Assembly: GCA_022410635.1 (NCBI GenBank)
Contig: JAJVDF010000412.1
Location: 351,161 to 415,160 of the forward strand
Length of the DNA: 64,000 bases
DNA from: Tretioscincus oriximinensis
Taxonomy: Eukaryota > Chordata > Lepidosauria > Squamata > Gymnophthalmidae
Reading direction: 5' to 3'
Shown here in pieces: positions 1 to 12,049 of the stretch. The notes under the pieces were generated by a model that was not told the DNA's origin, did no database searches, and saw only the letters and a list, made by a program, of their open reading frames with translations. Positions within the stretch are counted from its first letter, which is position 1, and each line of letters opens with the position of its first letter. Both the position numbers and the translations under genes were made by a program.

Positions 1-338
1 TACGGTGTACTGTTCTCTCAGATTTCATCTACAAATAGTAAAAAAAAAAAATAAGTGGTAACAACTGCATATTATTGCTTTATTCTACATTAAGGAGATC
101 TTGGTATAGTGTGGAATATAAATGTAAGTTAATTAATTAATTAGCTAGAAAATTAATTAATGGCTCAAAAATAATTTGTGAAAAAATAATGGCTAGAATT
201 TGTGTTGTTAAAACAGTAGATTTCAAGTTTTAAAGCGAATTTACCAAAACGAACAGCTGTCAAACTGTCCAGGGTTTGTGGAAAGGTGATGTATGAATAG
301 TTTTTAGCAAGAAACTGCGAGAGTATGAGGTGAAGGTA

Positions 339-541
339 GGCTGACCAGATGACCCCTTTTGGGGGGGATTGAAAACCTGGTTTTGGGGTGCCTCCCAGTT
401 TTTTCTGAGGAAAAGTTTTTCAAAAAAATATTTTTTTCCAAAAACTTTTTTGTTTTTTTGTTTTTTTTTCCTCAGAAAAAACCGGGACTTCAAAAACAGG
501 ACTTCAATCCCCCCCCCCAAAAGGGGGTCATCTGGTCAGCC
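339..541. mobile_element. Fold-back MITE, TA-flanked (Tc1/mariner-like), copy 1
   Basis: The ends are inverted: GGCTGACCAGATGACC on the left and GGTCATCTGGTCAGCC on the right, with TA on both outer sides (337-338 and 542-543). Complementarity continues inwards through most of the element, so it folds as one long hairpin with an AT-rich centre. Two more family members lie at 1152-1497 and 8650-8795. The TA target suggests mobilisation by a Tc1/mariner transposase; that is an inference. Confidence 0.75.
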
Positions 542-545
542 TAGA

Positions 546-790
546 AGGATTATCATCTATTGGTACAAATCCTCCAATAACATTTGGGATGAGGGACTAT
601 TCAATCAACCACAGCATACAAAATGGCTGCCAATGGGAACAAAATGCCTGTGTTGTGTCATGTGTATAGGAAATCTTGCTTGTTAGGAGCTGGCAGAACA
701 ACAAAATTTATAACACACTGTAAAGATATGAACGAGGCAAATAAAACCAGTAAAAACTAAAAGGTAAGCAAGTGCAGAATTGCAGCCTGA
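546..790 (+). repeat. Unclassified dispersed repeat X, copy 1
   Basis: It shares long blocks with 35190-35480 and 59600-59930, for example AATAACATTTGGGA..GGGACTA, CAAAATGGC and AGGAAATCTTGCT followed by a GGAGCT..CAGAA block, in the same order and orientation. I do not recognise the family. There is no convincing ORF, terminal inverted repeat or poly-A tail. Confidence 0.55.
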
Positions 791-865
791 ATCCCATTGT
801 GCCCTAAAACATGTTGTTTCTTCTTGATGTGTCTGCATTCTGTGACAATTTCTGTAGGTGTATTT

Positions 866-912
866 GGGGATATATCTTGGAACAGAGGCCTGCCATCCAC
901 ATGCTGGTGTAA
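866..912. mobile_element. Fragment of fold-back MITE family P
   Basis: The segment matches the half-element motif seen near the RNF220 promoter: a GGAAC/TAGAGGCCTGCCATC block followed by CACATGCTGGTGTA. Only one half is preserved. Confidence 0.45.
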
Positions 913-1056
913 GCAATTGCAGGTGACTATTCTAACGGTTTCATGCTTAAACAGCACAGACCTCTCTTGAAATGCCTTTTAATCATGGTTGAGATGTGGA
1001 AGCACCATGGCCAATAATGGCAAGACAGTGATTATAGTTATAGTGATTATAGACAG

Positions 1057-1135
1057 TTCTTCCTCTTCCTCTTCCTCTTCTTCTTCTTCTTCTTCTTCTT
1101 CTTCTTCTTCTTCTTCTTCTTCTTCTTCTTCTTCT
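1057..1135 (+). repeat. (TTC)n microsatellite
   Basis: An uninterrupted pyrimidine tract begins with TTCCTC units and becomes pure TTC repeats for about 55 bp. Confidence 0.95.
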
Positions 1136-1151
1136 ATAGAGTAGGATTATA

Positions 1152-1497
1152 CTGACCAGATTTTCTGAGGCCCAAACTGGAGGTTAATATTCATGCTAAT
1201 TTGCATATTCGTGAATATGCAAATCACCCACCAACATGTATTCTCCTCCGAAATTGCTGTCCAAAAAATCTGCGAAGCACTTGAGCCTTTTCAAAGTACA
1301 GGAGAATTTTTCACTAAGGGGAGGGTGCCTTCAGGACCTGGCCCCGGTTGCCAGAGCCCCCATGTGAATTAAAAAAAAATAAAAATAATATATTTTTTTT
1401 CTCAGCAAAAATCAGGGAAATCCCCCCACCCGGGAGGGCGGGGTAAACACCCCAAAACTGGGTTTCCCTACCCAAAAAAATTGTCTTCTGGTCAGTC
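1152..1497. mobile_element. Fold-back MITE, TA-flanked, copy 2 (longer, diverged)
   Basis: The ends CTGACCAGA and TCTGGTCAGTC are inverted and flanked by TA (1150-1151 and 1498-1499). The 3' half shares the CTCAG..AAAAA..GGGA..TCCCCCC arrangement with copy 1. The interior has a separate 26-bp hairpin at 1199-1224. Confidence 0.55.
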
Positions 1498-2012
1498 TAG
1501 GTTACTAGATTACAGAATTGGAAGGAAAGACAGGAATATGTATATATATTCTGTGATCTTGTAACTAGGCTGTCCATGTATATATTAAAAATGGCCACAA
1601 CAGGATTGATTTTTTTATAAGTGTCTGAGGCCTGTTTAGTCTTCTCCAAAGAATATCCCCTGTCTTCAGAAATATAGACAAAATAATGACATATTGTATG
1701 ATGTCTTTGGCCAGGTCTGCAATGCCAGGGCCATACATTTCATGTGTAGGTGTAGGAGACCTGAGATTAATACATAGTCTTGCAGTTTTGGAAGTGATGG
1801 ATACAATAGTAGCCCCCAATATTTAGGAAAATTGCAGAAACTTTTAGGGATCATCTACATAGTTCAAACTGTGGATTTTGAATCAGATTATACTGTTCCT
1901 TTCCTCACGCCAGGGCATCAGTGTTTCAAAAACAGCCCAATGTTTTTCCTTGAACCCATTTAGGTTAGTAAAAGGTCTCTCTTTAAAGGAGGTTTTAGCT
2001 TAGCCTGAGTGC

Positions 2013-2264
2013 AATTATTATTATTTATTTATTTGTATTTATATCCCGCCCTATACCCGAAGATCTCAGGGCGACCTACCATAGAGTGGCACACATAGCT
2101 TTTGTTGCTTTCTCCACAACAGACACCCTGTGGAGTAGGTGGGACTGAGAGAGTTCAAAGAACTATGACAAGGTCACCCAGCTGGCTTCATGGAGGAGTG
2201 GGGAATCGAACTGGGAGACTACCAGATAAGAGTCCCATACTCTAACCACTACACCAAACTGGCA
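2013..2264 (-). mobile_element. tRNA-derived SINE, minus strand
   Basis: Read on the minus strand it begins with a tRNA-like head: an A box of the form TGGTGTAGTGG (plus-strand positions 2246-2256) and a B box GTTCGATTCC (2202-2211). The body contains the conserved CAGCTGGGTGACC and CTCAGTCCCACCTACTCCACA blocks. The 3' tail reads CCCTGAGATCTTCGGGTATA followed by GGGCGGGATATAAATA and an AAATA-type repeat. Related copies or parts are at 27003, 37893, 47927, 51893 and 59418. Confidence 0.8.
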
Positions 2265-2837
2265 TCCTGTTCATCTTGGTTGTGTCAATCTACCCTCCTC
2301 TTTATTAAAAAAAGAAAAGAAAAGAAAAAAGCAGTGCAAAGATACAGTGATGTATCACATACCCCCGCTCTCTTTCACAAACCACTCCTTCCTTTGAATG
2401 GTAAGGGTGGTTGTGTCTCTGCCCAGCTGTCTGTGATGTGAAAACAGAGGGGTATGAAGAAAAAAGCATGCTGTGTTCCGATTGCTTTTCAAGAGCATGA
2501 TTGTGGCAATCTCACAAAGGAGGAACGCTTCCAGTTTTCTCCAGCTACATTAAATTGCACCCAGTAGAAGTCCTTCATCTGCCACCCAAAACACCTTTCT
2601 TCCCCACAAAAGCAATACTAGCAAAAATCCAAAATGCTCCTCTGCCAGGCATCACAGCCCCTGCTGTTTCTTGACAGCTCAGTCTGGCATGGAGCCTTCT
2701 TTTTAGGATAGCTTTATTATTATTGTTTCTCCTCTTCCCCTTGCTGTTCTGTAAAGACACACGGAAGCGCTATGCTTAAAAATTATGAATGGATAACTTA
2801 TACCTTTGCTATCCTTCTTCCCCAAGGAGAGTCGCAC

Positions 2838-3437
2838 TTTCTCAAGGGGGATATTTTGGAACTGGAGAAGGTGCAGAAAAGGGCAACAAAAATGATCAAG
2901 GGTCCGGAGCACCTCCCCTACGAAGCAAGGCTGCAACGTCTGGGCCTCTTCAGCTTCGAAAGGTGACGTTTGAGAGGTGAACTGATTGAAGTGTACAAAA
3001 TCATGTATGGGATGGACAGGGTGAATAGAGAAAACATTTTTTCTCTATCACACAGCAATGACCAGAGGGCACTCCTTGAAACTGATGGGCAGAAAAGTGA
3101 GAACAGGCAAAGGAAAGTATTTTTTCACCCAGAGGGTCATCGGCCTGTGGAATTTACTTCCTGAAGAGGTAGTAATAGCTAACAGCTTGGACAGTTTCAA
3201 AACAAGACTAGACAGGTTTATGGACACCAAGGGTATAAATGGAAATTAGAACGGATGTCTGGTTGTTGCTCCAGGATGGAGCGACAGGCAGGACTCCTGA
3301 AATGCCATTTGCAGGGAGTTATGAACAGGTGCATATTTTGCTTTCATCTGTTCGGACTGCTCAGGTGCATCTGTTAGGCCTCTGTGTGAGACAGAATGCT
3401 GGACTAGTTGGGCTCTTCCTATGTTCTTATGTATCAC
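2838..3437 (+). mobile_element. CR1 LINE, 5'-truncated (ORF2 C-terminus and 3' UTR)
   Basis: The 5' part encodes a CR1 ORF2 C-terminal segment, for example [19 protein letters not shown] and [17 protein letters not shown]. It then continues, with frameshifts, through VYKIMYGMDRVNRENIF. The 3' UTR shows AGACAGAATGCTGGACTAG and ends near CTTATGTTCTTATG-type units, as usual for CR1. Confidence 0.85.
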
Positions 3438-3821
3438 TTTATTTTGACTCCCTTGCAGTCTGCCCCCAGTTCCGATGATCCCTTGATATCATCAACTTTT
3501 CCTGCCTTTGATGGTTAAGCACAGAAGTGTTGTGCTTCTGAAAGGAAACAGAGGCTGTGGCCATATCTTCAGGATTGATGTAATTCTTCAGGACTGAGGA
3601 AAGTTTAAAAGTAAAGGTGTGACCTTGGTTGGAATCCATCTCTGTGGGCACTCTTCCTTCCCATTTGGCAAGATTGCCCAGGACACCAATTCAATTGCCA
3701 CATGCCAGCTGCCCTGTTCTGCCAAGCTGAGGAGTTGTGGGGTGGCAGAGAGATGCCAAGGACGTCTACACAGGCTTTTTTGCTTGTAAGTATATAAGAC
3801 ACGTGAGAAAGGAGTAGTCAA

Positions 3822-4068
3822 TTCCCATCTTTAAATGCATTCAGGAAACACTTGAAAACGCACTTCTATAACTTGGCCTTTGGCTGAAAAAATGTTCTCC
3901 CTTCCCTACCCTCAGATACTGTTATTTTAGTATGTTAATTTGGTTTTAATATGTTGAATTATTATTATTATTATTATTANTANTAGTAGTAGTAGTAGTA
4001 GTAGTAGTAGTAACTGCCATGAAATCTTTGGGTATAGGGTGGTATAGAAATTTAAATAAATAAATTAG
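3822..4068 (+). mobile_element. L2-clade LINE 3' end with internal microsatellite
   Basis: It encodes the L2-type ORF2 C-terminus FRKHLKTHFYNLAFG followed by a stop. The 3' UTR ends in TTTGGGTATAGGGTGGTATA and an AAATA tail. A trinucleotide array (ATT then TAG units, with two Ns) occupies 3957-4012. Confidence 0.7.
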
Positions 4069-5507
4069 TAACAGTACTCAAGAAAATAACATTGGAATGT
4101 CCATCTGCTTTACTTGCCACACCCCTTCAGTATAAAATAATTTAAATGAGACCCCACTTGCTATAATAATAGTTCTGAATATTTCAAACTCAAATGCTTC
4201 TTCTATAAAATGACAATGTAAAACAACCACAACGAAAGTACCAAATGGCTTATTATCTTCTCCTTTCACACTTTCTGATTTATAATGTCCCATTAATTGT
4301 TTTTCATTACATTATATATAGCTTTTCATTAACCAGATTTAAAGTATCTTTAAAGTAGTTTAGAAAGTCAGAGTTTGCATGCCTAAACTTTAAGATTAGT
4401 TATACTAAGTAAGCAAAAAACAGGAGGAACTAATCTGCAAAGGGGAATATTTTAATACGGTACTTATGTTAAGTAAGTTGGCTTTTTAAAAATGTGTATC
4501 TGAGGTAATTAGTTTTAGATTGGCTTTACTGAAATGCGCTGAACAACTCATATTTAATCACCATACAATCCCGGAAGGTTTTTTTTTATTCGATTTTTAC
4601 TATGTTATAACATCAGAATAACATTCATGATTCAAGAGTAAACATATCCTTCTATAACAGAAATATAATAACAAGGAACGATAGAAAACATCAAATTGAA
4701 CTATAACATCAAAAACCATTGCAGTCTAGGAGACACTTTTTACATTCAAAGATTACCATCAAGTTATATATAAATCTTAATACTAAAGATATAATAGCAT
4801 TTTCATTATAGAAGTAGAAGGTAAGTAATTTTTATTGATATTGTCCACTAGTTAAATCAAAGGGTACCATACATCTAAACAAATGCCTTTGTTTCATCCC
4901 CAACCATTACCTTAGGCAGTGAAATAAATGTCATAATAGCAAAGTTCTAAACTCTTTGATAACTTTAATAACTTTAATAAAAAGTCCTTCCAGGAGACAG
5001 GGATAAGTTNTTTAGGCATAACTAACTCATGCCTGACTCCTTATGACCCCATGGACCATAACATACCTGTCACTTCTAGAGCAGTTCCAGCTATTGCTTC
5101 TTGATCCAAATAAAGCAGGAGTTGGGAAACTTTTGGGGGGCAGTTGGGGCCAAATACCCCCTTCCCAAGCCCTGCCCCCTGGCCAAAAAAAAAGGGGAAA
5201 AATCACTTTCAGCAGGCGGGGCAAGAAGAGGATCACCTCTTTCTTTGTGGATTCTCAGTGCTCCAGCGAGCAAAGGGACTGCACTGCCTCAGAAGCATCG
5301 CATCCCATGTAGCCCTTCACTCGTAGCCGGCTGGAAGTGGCCTCAATCAACCAGGAGTCAGCCATGATTCAATGTACCCAACAACGACAGTTTTGTAACT
5401 TGCCCCGTTCTGACAGTCTTATAGCACGAGCCTATCATAATCATACAAAAACATGAAATTCATAACAAAGCAGAGGGATCAGCATTGTTCTCGTTGGTAC
5501 ACTGAAT

Positions 5508-6061
5508 GACTAAAAACAATGGGATGAAACTGCAAGGAAATAGATTTAGGTCAGATTTCAGGGGGGAAAATCTGACAGTAAGGGTGAACAGATTGCCACA
5601 GGAGGTGGTGAGAACTTCGTTGGTGGAAGTCATCAAACAAAGACTTGACAGCCATCTGTCTGGGATGGTTTAATGCAGGGATCCTCAAACTATGGCCCAT
5701 TGGCCACATGCGGCCCACCAAGGACATTTATCCAGCCCACAACAGCACTGGTCGCTTCCCTTCCTCCTTTCTTTCAGGAGCTCCCTCTCTCTTTCCCTTC
5801 TTTCCTCCCCTCATCCTCCTCCGTTCCTGGCTCCAGCCTCTTCTAGGAGAGAAACATGGAATTCAGATAAGGTATGTGCAGTGTTCATAGGAATTTGTTC
5901 ATAGCTTTTTTTTAACTATAGTCCGGCCATCCAACGGTCTGAGGGACAGTGAACTGGCCCCCTGTTTAAAAAGTTTGAGAACCCCTGGTTTAATGAATCC
6001 TGCATTGAGAAGCGGGTTGGACCCCATGACCCTGAGAGTCCCTTCTAACTCTATGATTCTA
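5508..6061 (+). mobile_element. CR1 LINE 3' end, interrupted by a hAT element
   Basis: Before the insertion it encodes a CR1 ORF2 tail in which a KLQGNRFRSDFR-type segment can be read. After the insertion it resumes with GGGTTGGACCCCATGACC and ends TCTAACTCTATGATTCT, the standard CR1 3' terminus. Removing 5676-5987 plus one 8-bp duplicate restores the CR1 sequence. Confidence 0.8.
5676..5987. mobile_element. Non-autonomous hAT element nested in CR1
   Basis: Terminal inverted repeats are CAGGGATCCTCAAACT at the left and AGTTTGAGAACCCCTG at the right. An exact 8-bp target duplication GTTTAATG flanks it (5668-5675 and 5988-5995). Length is 312 bp and no transposase frame is present. The ends match hAT elements known from lizards that start CAGGGGTCCTCAAACT. 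Confidence 0.9.
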
Positions 6062-8649
6062 AAGAGCTCATAGTAGTTCAGGTGTTCAGACCCTCACCCA
6101 GTGGCCTCAGGAAGCATTAGCCATTGGAAATGGGATTATACTCTTGAACTCTCTCCACTCTCTTCATTGATGATGTCTGGGAAGTGGTTCAGAGGCCTCC
6201 CTTCTGCACACTGGTGCAGGACAGAGGAAGACCTGGCCTTTCTACAGTGCTTCAACTACACAGGAAAAGCAAGAAAGTGCCATTTCACTCTATTATTAAT
6301 TCAAGAGTGATATCTACTGGCATAGTCGAAGATTTATAAAGGAGAGACCCTTTTCAGTGATACTCCAAGGTACATCCAGTAGATGGATGAAATAAAGACA
6401 ACCATTCTTGCTGCTCTAGAGGGCCAAATAGCTGGAGTACCAGAAATTCCAAAGGATAATGCCAGACGGGTTCTAAGAAGTTAGATGACTGTTGGCGTGG
6501 TCAGTGGTTGTCCCCATCAATTAGTCATGTTTGCTCAGGGATACATCTCCAGACAATTACTCATCAAGGGTCCCTATGAATGATCCAACTACTCTGCATG
6601 CTGCAGTGATTAACAGTCGTACTGTATATGACTGGCAGAAGTCAAATTACTACCTAGGAAATCAGTAAGACACCCAGAGGGTGAATTCAGAGTAGCTAGA
6701 GTAAATCCACTGGCAGCTGGGTGGTAAGAAAGAGATAGGATGCAGTCATTTGCTGGGGCTTAGGTATAAAGCCAAAAGTAATAGGATAGGGTAGACATTG
6801 CAACAGTAATTGTTAGACCAAGCAAAATCCTACTAGAAGTTGGAGAAGCTCGAAAAAAACATTCCAGTGAGCAGGAGAATGTAAAGTTGTCATCAAAAAA
6901 AATGAAAGACATTAGGGGGAGACCAACCTACCCAAAGCAAGGCAGGTAATAAATCAAGTAAGATATTTATTAAACTCTCAGAGAGCAAAGATGGAAAGAT
7001 AGTAAACCTGTAATCCTATATGATCAAAGAGACAAACAAAGGAGAAAAGCTCTGGTAATCCAGATCCTTACAAGCCTAAAGCATTTGCCCTTGGCTTTCT
7101 AGGTGTGGTGCTCTGGTTTCCATTATGCTGTTCAGAAGGGTATCCCAAATCATACTATGAATGCACCATGATGAATACCATTATTATAACCCATGAATCT
7201 ATAAGGTCACTAGCACTGATCAGCTAATTTGTGTTTGGTTTCAAATCCAGAATGTTGTGTCTGATCTAAAATTGGATTAGAAAGGATCCAGTTCTGATCC
7301 TTCTTGCTCTGGCTCTTTCTAAACTGGTGCAATGGACTAAAAGAGTGGGGCTTTTGAAACATCTCATCTACACTGTGAGGCTGGACCTCACACTAGTTTA
7401 TTCCATCTATGCGTGGCAAGGCATTGGAATAGACAACAGTTTAGTAATCCAGATTATTAACTCAGGTGTGGACAGCACAAAAGCACAAGGCACTTAGAAA
7501 CAATCCCAGAAATGAGCTATTTCTGGGCACCCCGCTAAAATAAGCATGCCTGTCAACCTAGAACCTGAAAACCTTTGTTCCCAGCTTTAGCAATTGGGCT
7601 GAGATGAGTTATCTGCAGTGCAGTTGGCTCTTGATGCTGGTCAACAACAGTTTGGTCCTTTTTTGTGTTATATAATGTATGCCAGCCCAGGGTGAGCTAA
7701 CCCCACATCATTAGGAAAGACCAGTTGAAACTAATGGAAGACCATAAAAGTAGCACGTTATATTCGAGTGCTATATGCAAACAGATGACCAGAGGGACAC
7801 CATGATAACCAAAATTATATTCACTCCTGATTTATCTGTTGTCAGGCAAAAGTGGTTTTGGTAAGCCTTGTAAGGAGCAATAGTTGTGAGAAATAGAGCA
7901 TGGATGTTGAATTTCCAACGCTCAGTCAATCATGAGAAAAGGGAATGACGTCAATGGCACTGAGTGAAAGAACTATCAGGATCCCTGTGTGCCAGTGGCA
8001 TATTCAAGGAACACACATAGTTTAGAATACAAGGCAAAAGGCCTCTAGCTAGTAGTTAGCTAGGGGACGAGCTGTACAGGTTGAGGGGGTTTGCTACAAG
8101 ACTAAAAGCAACTCAAAAGGGATGACTAAACAAAGCTAACAAAGAACTTGGTTCTGGGAATTGTACGGTTAATTCAGTGATTGACTGGCTCTATTTGTAA
8201 TAGGGATAGCTTGTATGATGATGATTACCTGGCTGTTCATGATTGGTGAGAACTTGCCACAACCAGAGAATGACCAATGAAAGTTGGAGGGCAGAGGTTG
8301 GCAATTGTGGAGTATAAAAGCAGGGGTGTTTACATTATATGGGTGTGCCTTCGTTTGCACACACCCGACCTTGCAGGATCGTCCCCTCCCCTTTTCCTTT
8401 CTGTAATACTTCAGTGTCTGTCTTATTTGATTGTTCTAATAAATGTTCTTTATCAATCTTGGTGTGAGAGTGAGGGCTACCCTTCATTTATTTACCACAA
8501 TAATAATTCTGCCTCATTTCTGATATTCCATCTCCTATGAATTTGTCACTGATTTATTATTGAGGGGCAACACAGCCCCACAGCTATCCTGTGGTGGTTG
8601 ACCTAAAAAAGTAATTCCTAACCATACAATGTTTTTGACCCTTATGGTA

Positions 8650-8795
8650 GGCTGACCAGATGACCCTTTTTGATGTGTGTTTGAAATCCCAAGAAAAAAC
8701 AAAGTATTTTTTGAAAATAATTTCCTCAGAAAAAACTGGGAGGCACCCCAAAACCGGATTTTCAATCCCCCCCAAAAGGGGTCATCTGGTCAGCC
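8650..8795. mobile_element. Fold-back MITE, TA-flanked, copy 3
   Basis: It has the same GGCTGACCAGATGACCC / GGGTCATCTGGTCAGCC-type ends as copy 1, with TA at 8648-8649 and 8796-8797. It is 146 bp long and its centre has been shortened. Confidence 0.75.
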
Positions 8796-10695
8796 TACTT
8801 GTGGAATCCCTAAACATATAGACTGTGCTCATACAAAGCAAATGGTAGAGCTTGGAAATGTATTGGCAGCCCCCCAATCTCCAGTTCCTTATGAAAAGAT
8901 CAGGTGAGAGATAAGAAAGAAGATTGAATCACTGGCTTATCTTGCATATTTTTTCCTATTATACTAATGTAGATATTTTTATAGAAAAAAGTGATATATC
9001 ACTCCTATTCATCACTAAATTTATGATACCTCCCACTATGTATCTATATGGAGCTTGTTACAGGCTTGTGCCTCGGAGCATGTAGGGAATGGTGCGCATA
9101 TTGCCCATCTTTCCCTAAGCATCCTTTTGTAACACAGAAGGTTCATAAATGGAGGAGAGGCAGGGACACACTGCTGTGTGGATGTTGCATCTGGAACCTT
9201 CTATAAATTACCTCAGAGGGCTTTTTTGCTACTTGTACAATTGTAGCCATAATTTCTCATACAAGCACTAGCTAATTGCCTCATTTTACTAAACTTTTAC
9301 CTATCTCATGGGCAGCATGCTCTCTTTCCCTCAGTACATCACTTACAAAATATTTGATAAAATGCCTTTTTTCTGTCAGGTGGATTCCTTCTGTTTTGTG
9401 GCATAAGGTTTATCCTTCTGAGGAAACCTGTCTCCTATGGCCTGTCTTTTGAACATCTACTGCTCCTACAATACAATCAGACTTTAAAAATGGTTAAGAA
9501 CATAATACTTTATATAGAATGAGGTCAGATCATGCTTCCCATTTTTCTAGATAATACATAGAACAATCTGAATCGGAACATAAGTTATTTAAACACGTTC
9601 ATGTCCCCTAGACAAAAAAGCCATCTGGGGCCAGGATTTCACATAACTTTTTATACTGCCCTTCCAAATTCTACATATAACTTTACTAAGTTTTGTATGG
9701 CACAGATTACAAATCATAAATCAAACAAAAACTTAAGCAAGATGTTTTTAGTTATGAATTTTAGTTTTGCTTCTCTAGAAACATTTGAGGGTTTTTTTTT
9801 TATATAATGGATGGCTGTAACTCAAGATGGTTGAAACTCAAGAGGTTCGACCCTCCACATCCAAAGAGATACTTGCAATACTTGTTTCACCAAAAGATTT
9901 TTGATCCATACTGAACTTATGTCTGATTTTTTTACTTCTGAAGGGCATCCAAACCCAGATCCCCAAGCCTGGCCTTCTAATTTCTCTGGGGTTATTGGGA
10001 TTAAAGTGTCCCTCAATGATGTCAAAATAATACAAAGTGCTTTGACATAGTTTGTTAAATTCTTATCAACTATCGACTACTAAAAGAAACGTTGGTGGAC
10101 TTATGGGACGCTTGCTTCACCAATAACAGTTAAAATTTGGGAGATGGGCTTGTCATGGTCATAGAAAATAACTTTTTTAATATTTATTGAAAATAAAACA
10201 TTAGTCAACATTAACATATATATTCCTTACATAATAATCCTTTGAAATTAAATCATGATATATCCCTTTTCCAATGTAAATAAACAAGGTCTTTGCACCT
10301 CTGATGGCTATTTCCCCAGGAGAAACTTATTATGCCTGCAGTACCTGGAGAGAAAAATGACTTTTCATACTCATTAATGATGCAAAGTTCTATCCTAGTT
10401 TTTAGGTGGTAGTTCTAACCTTACCACAAAGGAAATCTGTGTCTTTCTGAATGCAAGTGAGCACAAGTAAGCTCCCTTCCCTTTGGAAAGCCTGTTAATC
10501 TGCTCAAAATGATTCTGTCTTAGTCAGTATACCAGATCATGGGAAATAGCATTAAGGCCTCTCTTAAGACTGTATCAGTGTATGAAAGGGAAACGGTATG
10601 CTATCTGGTCTGATATACTGGCCAGTACAGACTCTCTGTACATTTCTTGGAAACAAGGCTGGTTGATTCCAATTACTTCATATTCAAGTAAAATA

Positions 10696-10773
10696 TACTG
10701 CTCAAAACAATTAAGGGAACACATTAACATAACAGTGTAACACTAAGTGTTCCCTTAATTGTTTTGAGGAGTA
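10696..10773. mobile_element. Minimal Tc1-like MITE (78 bp)
   Basis: Two 27-bp inverted repeats beginning TACTGCTCAAAACAATTAAG (10696-10722 and 10747-10773) differ at one position and enclose 24 bp. TA flanks both sides. The terminus resembles a Tc1 family (CTGCTCAAAAAAAT..AAGGGAACAC) widespread in fish and other vertebrates. Confidence 0.85.
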
Positions 10774-10924
10774 TATATATTAGGTGGCATTGAATCTGTG
10801 GCTGCTTGCTCTGGGCTGATACTTTCCTAAGTATTCTTGTACAATCAGGATTTTACACAGCCATGCCATTGTGGAAAGAGGATAATGCAGCACTTATGGG
10901 GGATCCTATTAATAGATCCCATAC

Positions 10925-11015
10925 CTAGCAAGGATATGCTAACGCTTTGGAGACTAACAAGGAAAAGGTGAGTCACCTGGTAGTCAAGTCTACTTCTTCA
11001 GATCCTAGGGAACAT
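10925..11015 (-). repeat. Dispersed repeat Z (hairpin family), partial copy
   Basis: Read on the minus strand it contains ATCTGAAGAAGTAGAC, then TTGACTAC and, after a divergent stretch, CCTTGTTAGTCTCCAAAG. These are the landmarks of the family best preserved at 38174-38583. Confidence 0.55.
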
Positions 11016-11623
11016 ATAATATACCTGTTATCTCTTGCATTTAAGCCAAGACTGCTTAGTTAGGGGAGCCAGATCAAAAAGAAGACTTGAGCTCCTACTC
11101 CTGGATGTGTGAATTTCAGCAGATACTTTTCAGATGCTGAAGTGTGAGGGCAGACCTCCTTGAAAGCAGAGGGCTGCTGTTTGCTAGCTTCTTTTGCAAG
11201 CAGGCCATGGAAAACTACTTTTGTGTCCCTGCCAAGAAATCTGCCCATGGAATCAACGGGGAGTCAGTTGTGACATAGTAGTAACCAACAACCATCACCT
11301 CAAAATGCAGGAACAATAAAAGAAACCCATCAACACCTGTTCAAGGCACAGAAGAAGTATTGATCAGACCCTTCCCAGTATTACAAAAAGAAAAAGCATT
11401 AAGATTTGCATCCCCCACTGGACTTTGACAGACAGTAAGATTTCCTTTCCCTAGGGCATTTCAAAGATCCTTTCTCCTTCCTCTGGGCTATTTTCTGCTG
11501 ATTGCCAGCTATGCATTAATACTATCAATTTGCAGAAAAAAGAGGGTTCAGGTAGCTGGGGACCCTTTGTTGTTTCTGCACGGTGTTGGGTTTTGTACTG
11601 GAACTAATCATGTAACTAATCCC

Positions 11624-11762
11624 TGCCTTGTCCCCACTGAGCCTTATTCTGCTGCAGAGCCTGGACATCCACGTGCCAGTGTGGATTGTGGCAGGCCACA
11701 GCATGTGGATTGCACATATTCTGAGATATAGCCCAGAATAGAGCTCAGGTAGGGACAGGATC
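11624..11762. mobile_element. Fold-back MITE family P, copy upstream of RNF220 promoter
   Basis: It starts CCTTGTCCCCACTGAGCCTT and ends GAGCTCAGGTAGGGACAGG, an imperfect inverted pair. The centre carries the family motif of paired CACGTGCCAGTGTGGATT and CACAGCATGTGGATTG arms. An open frame on the minus strand across it is a by-product of composition. Confidence 0.65.
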
Positions 11763-12049
11763 TTAGATTCTGTGCCACTGCCATCGCTAACCATGAAAAT
11801 CCATGTTTTATTTGGATGTCTTTCAGAACCGATCATAGTCCTGACGACTCGTATTTGGGGAAAAGGACAGCAGCCCATGGGTGCCTTTTGGTGGTAAATC
11901 GTAAAAGGAGCCCTGAACCTCATTCGCGATAGACGGACGCGGCTAGTTAAAGCAGGTGTGAAAGGATCTTACCTGCGAAAGCCAGGTAAGAAAACAGTGC
12001 AGTAAGGCAGGCAATATATATCCATAGAAGCCACGAAGCCTGCGCACTT

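Noticed and set aside
2202..2256. Possible tRNA gene on the minus strand
   Set aside because: A and B boxes are present, but the region continues into a SINE body and tail, and the cloverleaf is not intact. It is a tRNA-derived SINE head.
4580..5000. AT-rich stretch suspected to be a LINE tail
   Set aside because: It starts with a poly-T-like run, but I could not match any family landmark or find clear ends.
11525..11923. 132-codon minus-strand frame upstream of the promoter
   Set aside because: It overlaps the fold-back MITE at 11624-11762, shows no domain and has no splice context.
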